Of a stretch of DNA of 64,000 nucleotides, positions 17,402 to 25,793 are shown in pieces. The translations under genes were made by a program, and so were the position numbers. Origin of the DNA: Desulfosporosinus metallidurans (lineage in GTDB: Bacteria > Bacillota > Desulfitobacteriia > Desulfitobacteriales > Desulfitobacteriaceae). The stretch is from positions 124,001 to 188,000 of the forward strand of contig NZ_MLBF01000004.1 of the NCBI RefSeq assembly GCF_001936615.1, written 5' to 3'. The notes below the pieces were generated by a model, which made no database searches, had not been told where the DNA came from, and saw only the letters and a list, made by a program, of their open reading frames with translations. Numbering within the stretch: the first letter of the stretch is position 1; every line of letters starts with the position of its first letter.

Positions 17402-17500
17402 TTAGAAATTATTAAAGCCTTCCAGAAGTGCTTGTACATTTTGATGCCGGATTGCGGCGAAAGCCTGCACATCGGTCGCTTTTACCCGGAAACGATTCAT
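17402..17500 (-). other. Unassigned 32-codon open frame in a 382-bp gap
   Basis: The gap 17193-17574 holds the MFS promoter region, the terminator of the methylmalonyl operon and this short frame, which begins MNRFRVKATDVQAF and ends TAA. It reads like coding sequence (amphipathic, no rare composition) but has only a weak ribosome site and lies just beyond the terminator, so it may be a remnant of a longer gene or chance. Confidence 0.2.
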
Positions 17501-17511
17501 GCCCGAAGGAA

Positions 17512-17555
17512 TCCCTAAAAATAAAAACTACGGCTAACCAAGTAGCTAGCCGTAG
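17512..17555 (-). terminator. Terminator of the methylmalonyl-CoA operon
   Basis: A stem built from CTACGGCTA and its complement TAGCCGTAG (17528-17555 overall) is followed on the minus strand by TTTTTATTTTT. It lies 20 nt after the last gene of the eight-gene operon. Confidence 0.88.
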
Positions 17556-17574
17556 ACCGTACTATCCAGCCTAT

Positions 17575-17916
17575 TCAATGAATTACGACGAGAAGGTCAC
17601 CCGCGGAAACATTTTGACCGACACTGACTCTGATATCCGATACCTTCCCGGCCCTCCCGGCGGAAATTCTATTCTCCATTTTCATAGCTTCTAACGTCAC
17701 AACAGTTTGATCTGCTTTAACAATATCTCCGATCTTTATGTGGGCTTGAGTAATTACCCCAGGCATAGGTGCCAAAACCTTCCCACTTCCACTGCGCGTT
17801 ACTTGATGTTTCGCAGGACTTTGTGAGACCGGAGCTTTCTTTGCTTCCTTCTGGATTATCTCTTCAACTTCCACTTCAAATTCTTGATCATTTACCTTTA
17901 TCAGGAATTTTTTCAT
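17575..17916 (-). CDS. bccP: Biotin carboxyl carrier protein (methylmalonyl-CoA decarboxylase/propionyl-CoA carboxylase type)
   Basis: A 113-residue biotinyl carrier. The C-terminal half is a biotinyl domain with the EAMKMEN biotinylation motif, preceded by GSGKVLAPMPGVITQAHIK; the middle is a short Ala/Pro-type linker. It shuttles CO2 between the biotin carboxylase (17913-19448) and the carboxyltransferase (19460-21016). I start at the ATG at 17916 because GGAGGTGGG lies just upstream; the start six codons earlier would overlap the ribosome site. It is the last gene of the operon and overlaps accC by four bases. Confidence 0.92.
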   Translation of the reverse strand: MKKFLIKVNDQEFEVEVEEIIQKEAKKAPVSQSPAKHQVTRSGSGKVLAPMPGVITQAHIKIGDIVKADQTVVTLEAMKMENRISAGRAGKVSDIRVSVGQNVSAGDLLVVIH

Positions 17917-19448
17917 TGTAACCCACCTCCACATAAACCAACCATACGCCAGGATGAACGCATCTTACCCGTAGGTTGAATGTTAATAATTCGATAGCGT
18001 TCATTTTCTGAGTTTTCATAAGTTTCAATTGCTGCGCTAAGCACCGCGGCTAAAAGGGTATCTCTTGCTTCATCGTCTTGATCAAGGTGGGTCGGGTATT
18101 CTTGGCTGCTCTGAACATCTGAATCAAGTTTCTGCTGAATAAAGTCTGTTGTAAATTCCCCTCTTTGAAAGTCCTGGTCTGCTAAGATTCGTTGGTGAAA
18201 AGGGATCGTCGTCTTTACCCCGCGAATACTAAATTCAGCGAGGGCACGCTGCATTCGGGTTAGAACGTCTACTCGTGTTTGACCATAAACGACGAGTTTG
18301 CTGATCAGGGAATCATAATAAGGGGAAACAGTATATCCAGAGTAGGCCGCACTATCGACTCGGACTCCAAACCCTCCTGGCGGACGGTAATACTCAATCT
18401 TGCCGGGTGACGGCATGAACGTAACAGGATCTTCGGCATTAATGCGGCATTCCATGGCCCAACCTGTAAGCCGAATATCTGATTGGTCATACCCTAACGG
18501 TTCTCCTGCTGCAATCCTAATCTGCTCCTTAATCAGATCGAGACCACACACTAATTCGGTCACAGTGTGTTCAACCTGAATACGAGTGTTCATCTCCATA
18601 AAGTAGAAATTATAGTCTTGATCTAAGAGGAACTCCAGGGTACCAACTCCTCGATATCGTACAGCTTCAGCCGCGTCATGGGATACCTCGCTCATTCGAG
18701 CCCTCAACTCGGGTGTCAGAGCGGGAGATGGTGACTCTTCAATCAGTTTTTGGTGCCGCCGTTGGATAGAACAGTCCCGTTCCCCTAGGGTAACGACTTG
18801 TCCGTAGTTGTCCGCTAGAATTTGCATTTCCACATGTCTGCATCCCACGAGGTATTTTTCTAAATAAACATCCTGGTTACCGAAACAGGAGTTTGCCTCG
18901 GAGCGGGCGCTCTCCAAACTTTGAAGAAGTTGATCCTCTTGAAGGGCGAGGCGCATGCCACGGCCTCCCCCTCCGGCAACGGCCTTGATAAGGACTGGGT
19001 AACCCAGTTTCCGGGCCATTTGGAGTGTTTCCTCATCACTCGTGACAACCCCAGTGCCTCCTGGAACTACGGGAAAACCATAAGAAACCATCGTTTCTCG
19101 AGCTTTAGCTTTATCTCCCATTAAGGCCATGGTCTGCGCATCTGGACCGATAAAAACGAGTCCAGCTTCCTGAATCTTAGCCGCAAAAACTGGGTTCTCT
19201 GCCAAAAAGCCGTAGCCTGGGTGAATCGCTTGGGCCCCCATCTCCAAGGCTGTTTGGATAATCCAATCTATAGCCAGGTATCCCGTGCCGGAAACACACT
19301 TCACAGCTTCGTCCGCGAGCTGGACATGGAGAGAGTGTGAATCGACTTCAGTATAAATAGCTACTGTCTTGATTTGCATCTCTTGGCAGGTTCTCATAAT
19401 CCTGACAGCGATTTCCCCTCTATTAGCAATTAAGATTTTCCTGAACAT
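17913..19448 (-). CDS. accC: Biotin carboxylase subunit
   Basis: ATP-grasp enzyme of 511 residues that carboxylates biotin on the carrier protein. MFRKILIANRGEIAVRIMRTC, the Gly-rich VAGGGGRGMR loop, ERDCSIQRRHQKLIEESPSPAL and EMNTRIQVEHTVTE are all diagnostic. The C terminus is about 50 residues longer than a typical AccC and carries an Asp/Glu-rich linker followed by RYRIINIQPTGKMRSSW. In this operon it serves methylmalonyl-CoA/propionyl-CoA carboxyl transfer rather than fatty-acid synthesis, since accB, accA and accD are absent. Confidence 0.93.
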   Translation of the reverse strand: MFRKILIANRGEIAVRIMRTCQEMQIKTVAIYTEVDSHSLHVQLADEAVKCVSGTGYLAIDWIIQTALEMGAQAIHPGYGFLAENPVFAAKIQEAGLVFIGPDAQTMALMGDKAKARETMVSYGFPVVPGGTGVVTSDEETLQMARKLGYPVLIKAVAGGGGRGMRLALQEDQLLQSLESARSEANSCFGNQDVYLEKYLVGCRHVEMQILADNYGQVVTLGERDCSIQRRHQKLIEESPSPALTPELRARMSEVSHDAAEAVRYRGVGTLEFLLDQDYNFYFMEMNTRIQVEHTVTELVCGLDLIKEQIRIAAGEPLGYDQSDIRLTGWAMECRINAEDPVTFMPSPGKIEYYRPPGGFGVRVDSAAYSGYTVSPYYDSLISKLVVYGQTRVDVLTRMQRALAEFSIRGVKTTIPFHQRILADQDFQRGEFTTDFIQQKLDSDVQSSQEYPTHLDQDDEARDTLLAAVLSAAIETYENSENERYRIINIQPTGKMRSSWRMVGLCGGGLQ

Positions 19449-19459
19449 CTTTCCACCCC

Positions 19460-21016
19460 CTAAAAAGGAATATTGCCATGCTTCTTACGTGGATGAGATT
19501 CTCGCTTGGAGCTCAGCATATTAAGACTTTGAATAATGGTTTTTCGGGTATCACGCGGGTCGATAACATTGTCGATCAAACCCTTAGCACTGGCAATATA
19601 GGGGTTTGCGAACTTTTCTCTGTATTCGGCGGTCCTTTGTTTCGTTGTGGCCTGAGGGTCTGCAGACTTCATAATTTCGTCCCGGAAGATAATATTGGCG
19701 GCACCGTCCGGTCCCATAACCGCGATTTCTGCCGTTGGCCAGGCAACGGCTACATCTGCTCCTAATGAGCGACTACACATGGCGACGTAAGCCCCACCGT
19801 AAGCCTTACGTAGAATAATCGTAATTTTAGGGACAGTGGCCTCTGAATAAGCGTAAAGGATTTTTGCTCCATGACGGATAATTCCACGGTATTCTTGATC
19901 AACCCCTGGTAGAAAGCCAGGAACATCTACGAACGTTACCAGGGGTATATTAAAGCAATCACAGAAACGTACAAATCGAGATAGTTTATCAGAAGCATCA
20001 ATGTCAAGGCAACCGGCTAGAAATGCGGGCTGATTAGCAATAATTCCTACGGACATTCCCTCGAAACGAGCAAAACAGGTTACGATATTTTGCGCATAAT
20101 GTTGATGGACTTCAAAGAAGTCACCGCCATCCACGAGAAGGTTGAGGACATCCCGGACATCGTATTGTTTATTGGGCTCAATCGGTACCACGTTCAGCAG
20201 GTCGTCCCCTTCTGTTTCAGGGGGTTGGTCCTCTAATATTGGTGATTCCTCGATGTTGTTTTGAGGTAAGAAGGTTAATAAATGCCGAACCATTTCCAAG
20301 GTTTCTGTTTCCGTATGACCAAGAAAATGGGCTACGCCGCTCGTATGGTTGTGGGCCATAGCCCCCCCTAATTCTTCGGTGGTTACCTCCTCTCCTGTCA
20401 CCGACCGAATTACATGGGGACCAGTAATAAACATTTGACTGGTCTTTTCCACCATAAACGTAAAATCGGTAATAGCCGGGGAATAGACAGCGCCACCGGC
20501 ACAGGGTCCCAAAATAACTGAGATTTGTGGGATAACCCCAGAGGCTAAGGTATTGCGATAAAAAATGTCCCCATAAGCGGATAAGGCGCTAACACCCTCT
20601 TGGATACGCGCGCCTCCCGAGTCATTAAGCCCGATAACAGGAGCTCCGTTTTTTAGAGCGAGGTCCATGATTTTGCAAATTTTTCGTGAATGAAGTTCCC
20701 CTAATGCCCCACCGAAAACGGTAAAGTCTTGGGAAAACAGATAAACCAAGCGGCCATGAATTGTGCCATAGCCCGTAACGACGCCTTCCCCTACATTGAC
20801 CACGTCAGGTTTCGTAAAATCGGTCATTTCTCCTTTAATAAAGGTATCTGTCTCAATAAAACTATCGTCGTCAAGGAGTACATCAATGCGCTCCCGCGCA
20901 GTCATTTTGCCGTTTTCGTGTTGCCTAATGATACGCTCAACGCCGCCCCCTAGTTTTGTTGCCTCTTGTAGGGCTGTTAGTTCCCTAAGTTTATCGTAGA
21001 TATCCAAAGTTCCCAC
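19460..21016 (-). CDS. mmdA: Methylmalonyl-CoA/propionyl-CoA carboxyltransferase subunit
   Basis: A 518-residue carboxyltransferase with two crotonase-like halves. Features include GGVERIIRQHENGKMTARERI, the first oxyanion region LNDSGGARIQEGV, and the second-half QPAFLAGCLDIDASDKLSRF plus GGAYVAMCSRSLGADV. It exchanges the carboxyl group between methylmalonyl-CoA and carboxybiotin. No oxaloacetate-decarboxylating subunit and no membrane beta subunit of a Na+ pump is adjacent, so it more likely forms a soluble three-part carboxylase/decarboxylase with accC and bccP. The gene lies 11 bp after mce. Confidence 0.93.
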   Translation of the reverse strand: MGTLDIYDKLRELTALQEATKLGGGVERIIRQHENGKMTARERIDVLLDDDSFIETDTFIKGEMTDFTKPDVVNVGEGVVTGYGTIHGRLVYLFSQDFTVFGGALGELHSRKICKIMDLALKNGAPVIGLNDSGGARIQEGVSALSAYGDIFYRNTLASGVIPQISVILGPCAGGAVYSPAITDFTFMVEKTSQMFITGPHVIRSVTGEEVTTEELGGAMAHNHTSGVAHFLGHTETETLEMVRHLLTFLPQNNIEESPILEDQPPETEGDDLLNVVPIEPNKQYDVRDVLNLLVDGGDFFEVHQHYAQNIVTCFARFEGMSVGIIANQPAFLAGCLDIDASDKLSRFVRFCDCFNIPLVTFVDVPGFLPGVDQEYRGIIRHGAKILYAYSEATVPKITIILRKAYGGAYVAMCSRSLGADVAVAWPTAEIAVMGPDGAANIIFRDEIMKSADPQATTKQRTAEYREKFANPYIASAKGLIDNVIDPRDTRKTIIQSLNMLSSKRESHPRKKHGNIPF

Positions 21017-21026
21017 CTCCTTTAGC

Positions 21027-21434
21027 TTAGCTGCGACGCTGAACGAGTTCTATGAGTGTATTGAAGATACTTTGGGGATGTATAAAAGCGACATGGCTTC
21101 CCCCCAAGCCAATTCTAGGGGTCTCATCAATTAAACGTAACCCTAAACTCTTTAATTCAAGTAATTTTTCTTCAATATTCTCGACTTGAAGCGCTAGATG
21201 ATGAATACCGCCCCCTCGGGTAGCGAGAAATTTCCCGATGGGACTGTTAGCTTCCGTAGGCTCTAATAGTTCCAGATTGGTTTCGCCTAAAGGTAAGGTA
21301 GCCGTCCGAACCTTTTGCTCAAGTACCGTTTCTACCTGGCTACAACTTAGCCCTAAAGTTTTGTATACCCTTATGGCCTCGTCTAAGTTTGCGACGGCGA
21401 TCCCCAGATGATCTAGTTTTAATTGAATGTCCAT
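21027..21434 (-). CDS. mce: Methylmalonyl-CoA epimerase
   Basis: A VOC-fold metalloenzyme of 135 residues that interconverts the 2R and 2S forms of methylmalonyl-CoA. Metal ligands are visible as the His in KLDHLGIAVANLDEA, the His pair in GGGIHHLALQVEN and the Glu in NTLIELVQ, and the acid/base region GGSHVAFIHPQS is present. It is placed between the cobalamin-binding mutase subunit and the carboxyltransferase, which fits its step in the pathway exactly. Confidence 0.94.
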   Translation of the reverse strand: MDIQLKLDHLGIAVANLDEAIRVYKTLGLSCSQVETVLEQKVRTATLPLGETNLELLEPTEANSPIGKFLATRGGGIHHLALQVENIEEKLLELKSLGLRLIDETPRIGLGGSHVAFIHPQSIFNTLIELVQRRS

Positions 21435-21489
21435 ATTACTTTAAGCCTCCTTTCTAAACCCTCTTTAGCAAAATGTAGCCCTTTAGAAA

Positions 21490-21882
21490 TTAAAGTTGTT
21501 TGATGAAATTTATGATATCCCCCGTGGAGGTTCCGGTTCCAAATAGTTCTGCTACTCCCGCTTCTTTTAAGAAAGTTTTGTCATCTTCGGGAATAACCCC
21601 TCCGGCGATCACCCGGATATCCTGCGCTCCCTCCCGGGCTAGAAGCTCGATGATTCTCGGGAGCAGATAATTGTGGGCACCGGATAAGATGCTAATTCCA
21701 ATGATTTGAACATCCTCTTGAATCGCTGCCTCGACAATTTGGTCCGGGGTTTGTCGTAAACCTGTATAAATAACTTCCATACCAGCATCCCGCAGGGCTT
21801 GAGCAATGACTTTAGCCCCGCGATCGTGACCATCCAAACCGACCTTGCCGATTAATACCCGAATGCGTTGTCCTTTTTCCAT
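21490..21882 (-). CDS. Methylmalonyl-CoA mutase, cobalamin-binding small subunit
   Basis: A 130-residue B12-binding domain. The base-off motif is [16 protein letters not shown] (DxHxxG with the cobalt-ligating His), then SILSGAHN and the Gly-rich GGVIPEDD. In many mutases this domain is fused to the catalytic barrel; here it is a separate gene 15 bp after the large subunit, as in other anaerobic Firmicutes and archaea. Together they convert succinyl-CoA and methylmalonyl-CoA. Confidence 0.93.
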   Translation of the reverse strand: MEKGQRIRVLIGKVGLDGHDRGAKVIAQALRDAGMEVIYTGLRQTPDQIVEAAIQEDVQIIGISILSGAHNYLLPRIIELLAREGAQDIRVIAGGVIPEDDKTFLKEAGVAELFGTGTSTGDIINFIKQL

Positions 21883-21897
21883 GATGACTCCTCCTGA

Positions 21898-23571
21898 TTA
21901 AAAGGTGTTCTCTTGCCTGTATTCTCCAAAAACTTTTCTTAAGACGTCGCAGATCTCACCCAACGTGGTGTAACTCCGTACACAATCTAGAAGATAGGGC
22001 ATTAAGTTTTCCGTTCCTTCTGCTGCCTTTTCCAATCGAATGAGATCCGTCTCCACCTCTGCTTGATTTCTTTCCCGGTAGACTGTGACTAAGCGTTGCT
22101 TTTGTTCTTGCTCGACTTTCGGATTTACTTTGAGTAAGCCTTGCGGTGGATCTTCCTTTTTCTGAAATTTGTTAATCCCAACAATAATTCTCTGTTGATG
22201 TTCGATTTCCATCTGATAGCGATAAGCACTGGCTTGGATTTCTCTTTGTTGAAAACCAAGTTCAATGGCTTTTACGGCACCTCCTAATTCATCGATCTTC
22301 TCTAGGTAAGCCCAGATGGCCTGTTCTAGGTCCTCAGTGAGCTTTTCCACGCAATATGAACCACCCAAGGGATCCACCGTATCCGTAACCCCAGTTTCGT
22401 AGGCAATGGCCTGTTGGGTTCTTAAAGCGAGAAGGGCCGATTCCTGACTTGGCAAAGCTAGAGCCTCATCCCAAGCGTTGGTATGCAGGGATTGGGTGCC
22501 ACCCAGCACGGCACTCAAAGCCTGAAAGGCTACGCGCATAATATTTACCTCGGGTTGTTGGGCCGTCAACGTGCAACCGGCTGTCTGAGTATGAAAACGC
22601 ATCATCAATGATTTAGGGTTCTCCGCTTTAAACCTATTTTTCATAATCTTTGCCCATACTCTGCGGGCAGCTCTGAACTTGGCGATTTCCTCCAAGAAAT
22701 TGGAATGGGCATTGAAGAAAAAGGAGAGACGAGGAGCAAAATGATCAATTTCTAACCCGACGTTTAGAGCAGCCTGGACATAGGCAATTCCGTCCGCTAG
22801 GGTAAAGGCCACCTCTTGAACTGCATTCGAACCAGCTTCGCGAATATGATAGCCACTAATACTAATCGTGTTCCAGTTCGGAAGATGCTCGGCACAATAT
22901 TTAAACGTATCGGTTATTAGACGCATTGAGGGTACCGGAGGAAAAATATAGGTTCCCCTAGCCATATATTCCTTTAAAATGTCATTTTGAATGGTTCCGG
23001 ATAACTTGGAGGGAGCTATTCCCTGCTTTTCGGCAACCACAATATACATAGCCAACAGTATGGCAGCGGGAGCATTAATCGTCATGGATGTGCTAACTTG
23101 ATCTAACGGTATATCCTTGAAGAGTGCTTCCATATCAGCCAAGGAATCGATTGCAACACCGACCTTGCCCACTTCTCCATGGGCAAGAGGGTCGTCGGAG
23201 TTATAACCAATTTGAGTCACCAAATCGAAGGCAACACTGAGGCCAGTCTGTCCTTGTTTAAGCAGATAGATAAATCGAGTGTTTGTTTCTTGCGCGGTTC
23301 CAAAGCCGGCATATTGACGCATCGTCCAGAACCTGCCCCGGTACATATCGGGTTGAACCCCACGAGTAAACGGAAATTCCCCCGGAAAGCTCAAATCTGT
23401 TAAATAGTCGAGATTTAGGTTATCTGGCGAATAAAGCCGCTCAAACTCGACCTCGGAATCTATACTTTCCTCCCGTTTTTCTGGCGATTTAGAAGGATTT
23501 TCGTTAAAATGCTTACTCTCCCAAAGACCCTTTTCCTGAGCAATTTTTTCTAACTCCTTACCCTTATCCAT
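21898..23571 (-). CDS. Methylmalonyl-CoA mutase, catalytic large subunit
   Basis: A TIM-barrel catalytic subunit of about 557 residues. [20 protein letters not shown] is the substrate-entry signature, followed by [12 protein letters not shown] and [35 protein letters not shown] is near the C terminus. The C-terminal B12 domain is absent because it is encoded separately. The first GTG (23583) overlaps the ribosome site, so I prefer the ATG at 23571, though both are in frame. It overlaps the end of sucD. A MeaB/ArgK GTPase chaperone is not found in this operon. Confidence 0.93.
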   Translation of the reverse strand: MDKGKELEKIAQEKGLWESKHFNENPSKSPEKREESIDSEVEFERLYSPDNLNLDYLTDLSFPGEFPFTRGVQPDMYRGRFWTMRQYAGFGTAQETNTRFIYLLKQGQTGLSVAFDLVTQIGYNSDDPLAHGEVGKVGVAIDSLADMEALFKDIPLDQVSTSMTINAPAAILLAMYIVVAEKQGIAPSKLSGTIQNDILKEYMARGTYIFPPVPSMRLITDTFKYCAEHLPNWNTISISGYHIREAGSNAVQEVAFTLADGIAYVQAALNVGLEIDHFAPRLSFFFNAHSNFLEEIAKFRAARRVWAKIMKNRFKAENPKSLMMRFHTQTAGCTLTAQQPEVNIMRVAFQALSAVLGGTQSLHTNAWDEALALPSQESALLALRTQQAIAYETGVTDTVDPLGGSYCVEKLTEDLEQAIWAYLEKIDELGGAVKAIELGFQQREIQASAYRYQMEIEHQQRIIVGINKFQKKEDPPQGLLKVNPKVEQEQKQRLVTVYRERNQAEVETDLIRLEKAAEGTENLMPYLLDCVRSYTTLGEICDVLRKVFGEYRQENTF

Positions 23572-24454
23572 CGCTTTGTTCACTCCCTTGTGCTAACACT
23601 TGCTTGACAAGTGGGCCAACCTCCCAGGGCAAGTTCGCCACACTCACACCAGCAGCCGTTAGCGCTTCAACTTTGCTCTCAAAGGTTCCCTTACCTCGTT
23701 CAATAATTGCTCCGGCATGCCCCATTCTTTTGCCAGGGGGGGCGCTTTTGCCAGCTAAAAAGGCGACTACGGGTTTTCTCATGCCCTTAATGTAATGGGC
23801 CGCTTCTTCTTCAGCATTTCCTCCGATTTCACCGACTAGAACTACGGCTTGAGTTTTAGGATCTGCCTCGAATTTTTCTAAGACTTGAATGAAGGACATA
23901 CCAACGACGCGATCCCCGCCAAGGCCTACCACGGTAGATTGGCCGATTCCTGCTCCGGTCAATTGGTAGACAATTTCGTAACTTAGAGTCCCGCTACGGG
24001 CCACGACCCCAACCTCACCGGGAGTAAAAATGTTATTAGGCATAATTCCAATCTTGGATTGACCCGGCGAAATCAGTCCATACGTGTTAGGGCCGATAAT
24101 TTCTACCTGTTTCTTCTCTGCGAACGCCATGAGTTCCAAGGTGTCGTGTAAGGGTACGTGTTCGGTTATAATAACTAAGGTTTTAATCCCAGCGTCTATG
24201 GATTCCAGGGCAACATCTTTGACAAGCTTGGCCGGAACAAAAATAACGGAGGCATCCGCTTGTTGCACAAGCAGCGCTTCTTCAACGGTATCAAAAACCG
24301 GGACTCCATGAACCTCCTGGCCGCCCTTGCCGGGGGATACTCCTCCTACTATCTTGCTTCCATAGGCTAACATCTGCCCGGTATGAAATTGACCCTGGGT
24401 TCCGGTAATCCCTTGCACGATTATTCTGGTCGTTTCATTGATAATTATGGACAT
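23564..24454 (-). CDS. sucD: Succinate-CoA ligase, alpha subunit
   Basis: CoA-binding subunit of 296 residues. The start [16 protein letters not shown], the CoA site [16 protein letters not shown] and the phosphohistidine loop [16 protein letters not shown] are present. With SucC it interconverts succinate, CoA and ATP with succinyl-CoA. The ATG at 24454 is chosen because GGAGGAGGGGCTG precedes it; the gene overlaps sucC by 20 bases and mutase by about 8, so the operon is tightly packed. Confidence 0.94.
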   Translation of the reverse strand: MSIIINETTRIIVQGITGTQGQFHTGQMLAYGSKIVGGVSPGKGGQEVHGVPVFDTVEEALLVQQADASVIFVPAKLVKDVALESIDAGIKTLVIITEHVPLHDTLELMAFAEKKQVEIIGPNTYGLISPGQSKIGIMPNNIFTPGEVGVVARSGTLSYEIVYQLTGAGIGQSTVVGLGGDRVVGMSFIQVLEKFEADPKTQAVVLVGEIGGNAEEEAAHYIKGMRKPVVAFLAGKSAPPGKRMGHAGAIIERGKGTFESKVEALTAAGVSVANLPWEVGPLVKQVLAQGSEQSDG

Positions 24455-25571
24455 CAGCCCCTCCTCCATTCATTAGAGAGATTACGTTTGTTACTGCTTC
24501 CTCTATATTCTTGAATGATTCGATGCCTTGTTCCTGTAAAATTGCAGTGCCTAAATCTTCGTTAGTGCCTATTAAACGTATAACCACCGGTATTTTAAGA
24601 TCAAAGGTATTCTTCACTTGAACAAAGGCGCGTGCTACCTCATCACAACGGGTTATCCCCCCAAAAATATTAATCAAGAGAGCCTTAGGTTTCGTGGAAA
24701 GCAAGATTTCCAAGGCAGCCGCCGTAGCTTGCAAACTAGATCCGCCTCCAGCATCCATAAAGTTACGAGCGCTCGCCCCAAAATTCTTGAGCAAGTCAAG
24801 CGTGGCCATCGTAATACCCGCACCGTTTGCCATAACTCCAATATCCCCATCCAGTTCAACATAGGATATTCCTAAATCCCCCGCTTTCTTTTCCACGGCT
24901 GTCTTTTCTTCGACCCAGGGAACCTCCGGTAGGTAACGAAAGGCAGCTTCATCATCTAAGGTCATTTTGGCATCAGCAGCTAGGACTTGCGTTGCAGTCA
25001 CAACTAAGGGGTTAATTTCTACTAATTCAGCATCGTACTTGCGGAAAACTTGGTAGAGTTTAAGCATAATATCCGCAATTTGTTGAGCTTCCCGGCCCTT
25101 CAAGCCCATTTGACGTGTAATTTGGCGGGTAGCATAAGGTTGGAGACCAATCGTGATATCGATAAAACGCTTAATCACCTGTTCCTCTGGCACTTGCTCA
25201 ATATCCATCCCCCCAGCAATCGAGGCCAGAAGAACAGGTTGTCTTTTTGCCCCATCAATCGTTATAGCTAGGTAGATTTCTCGTTCAATACTCACCTTTT
25301 CTTCAATTAACACCATCTCTACTTTACATCCTTTAATCTCCGTAGCCAGCAAATCCCTCACTTTAGAAATAGCGTCTTGGGGTTCTGTGGCAAACTTTAT
25401 GCCCCCTGCTTTGCCGCGCCCTCCGGAGAGGACTTGGGATTTAATCGCCACCGGGCCAGTCTTTTCAAGAAAATCAGCCACACCTTCTACCCCTGTAAAA
25501 ACGGCCCCCATTAGAACAGGAATTCCATTACTTTGAAGAATTTCTTTGGCCATGTACTCGTAAAGTTTCAA
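24435..25571 (-). CDS. sucC: Succinate-CoA ligase (ADP-forming), beta subunit
   Basis: ATP-grasp subunit of 378 residues. MKLYEYMAKEILQSNGIPV opens it, LSGGRGKAGGIKFA is the nucleotide-binding loop, ELVEINPLVVT follows and FGGITRCDEVARAF is the C-terminal signature. It is the first gene of the eight-gene methylmalonyl-CoA operon. Its leader begins just downstream of a sigma-54 promoter at 25626-25640, which gives an expected leader of about 43 nt. The gene order sucC-sucD-mutase-mce-carboxylase can run towards propionate formation or propionate oxidation. Confidence 0.94.
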   Translation of the reverse strand: MKLYEYMAKEILQSNGIPVLMGAVFTGVEGVADFLEKTGPVAIKSQVLSGGRGKAGGIKFATEPQDAISKVRDLLATEIKGCKVEMVLIEEKVSIEREIYLAITIDGAKRQPVLLASIAGGMDIEQVPEEQVIKRFIDITIGLQPYATRQITRQMGLKGREAQQIADIMLKLYQVFRKYDAELVEINPLVVTATQVLAADAKMTLDDEAAFRYLPEVPWVEEKTAVEKKAGDLGISYVELDGDIGVMANGAGITMATLDLLKNFGASARNFMDAGGGSSLQATAAALEILLSTKPKALLINIFGGITRCDEVARAFVQVKNTFDLKIPVVIRLIGTNEDLGTAILQEQGIESFKNIEEAVTNVISLMNGGGADVHNYQ

Positions 25572-25625
25572 ACGAACAGCCTCCTTTCTCTAACTATTCA
25601 GAATTATACATATATATCTTCATTA

Positions 25626-25640
25626 GCAAGATTCATGCCA
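25626..25640 (-). promoter_or_regulatory. Sigma-54 (-24/-12) promoter of the methylmalonyl operon
   Basis: On the minus strand the sequence reads TGGCATG-AATC-TTGC, a near-consensus -24/-12 element with the exact 4-nt spacer. Transcription would start near 25614, about 43 nt before sucC. The gene immediately upstream encodes a sigma-54 activator. Confidence 0.85.
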
Positions 25641-25655
25641 ATTTCGAGTTCGACA

Positions 25656-25688
25656 AAAAGAGGCGGAATAGCTACATTCCGTCTCTTT
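25656..25688 (-). terminator. Terminator of the PrpR-like regulator gene
   Basis: AGAGGCGGAAT and ATTCCGTCTCT pair with one mismatch around a 6-nt loop, followed on the minus strand by CTTTTTG. It separates the regulator transcript from the sigma-54 promoter. Confidence 0.7.
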
Positions 25689-25712
25689 TGGAGTGATCTT
25701 CATTTATCTAGA

Positions 25713-25776
25713 TGGAACATAATGTTCCAACGACGTTGCAAAGTGTTTCATGTGTTTCATGTTTCAAATCGTTTCA
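25713..25776. promoter_or_regulatory. Candidate enhancer (UAS) for the sigma-54 activator
   Basis: A perfect 17-bp palindrome TGGAACATAATGTTCCA (25713-25729) is followed by four copies of GTTTCA at 25745, 25754, 25761 and 25771. They lie 70-140 bp upstream of the -24 element, the normal distance for enhancer-binding proteins. The sites sit in the 3' untranslated part of the regulator gene. Confidence 0.6.
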
Positions 25777-25793
25777 CCCATCTCCCTTGGAGA

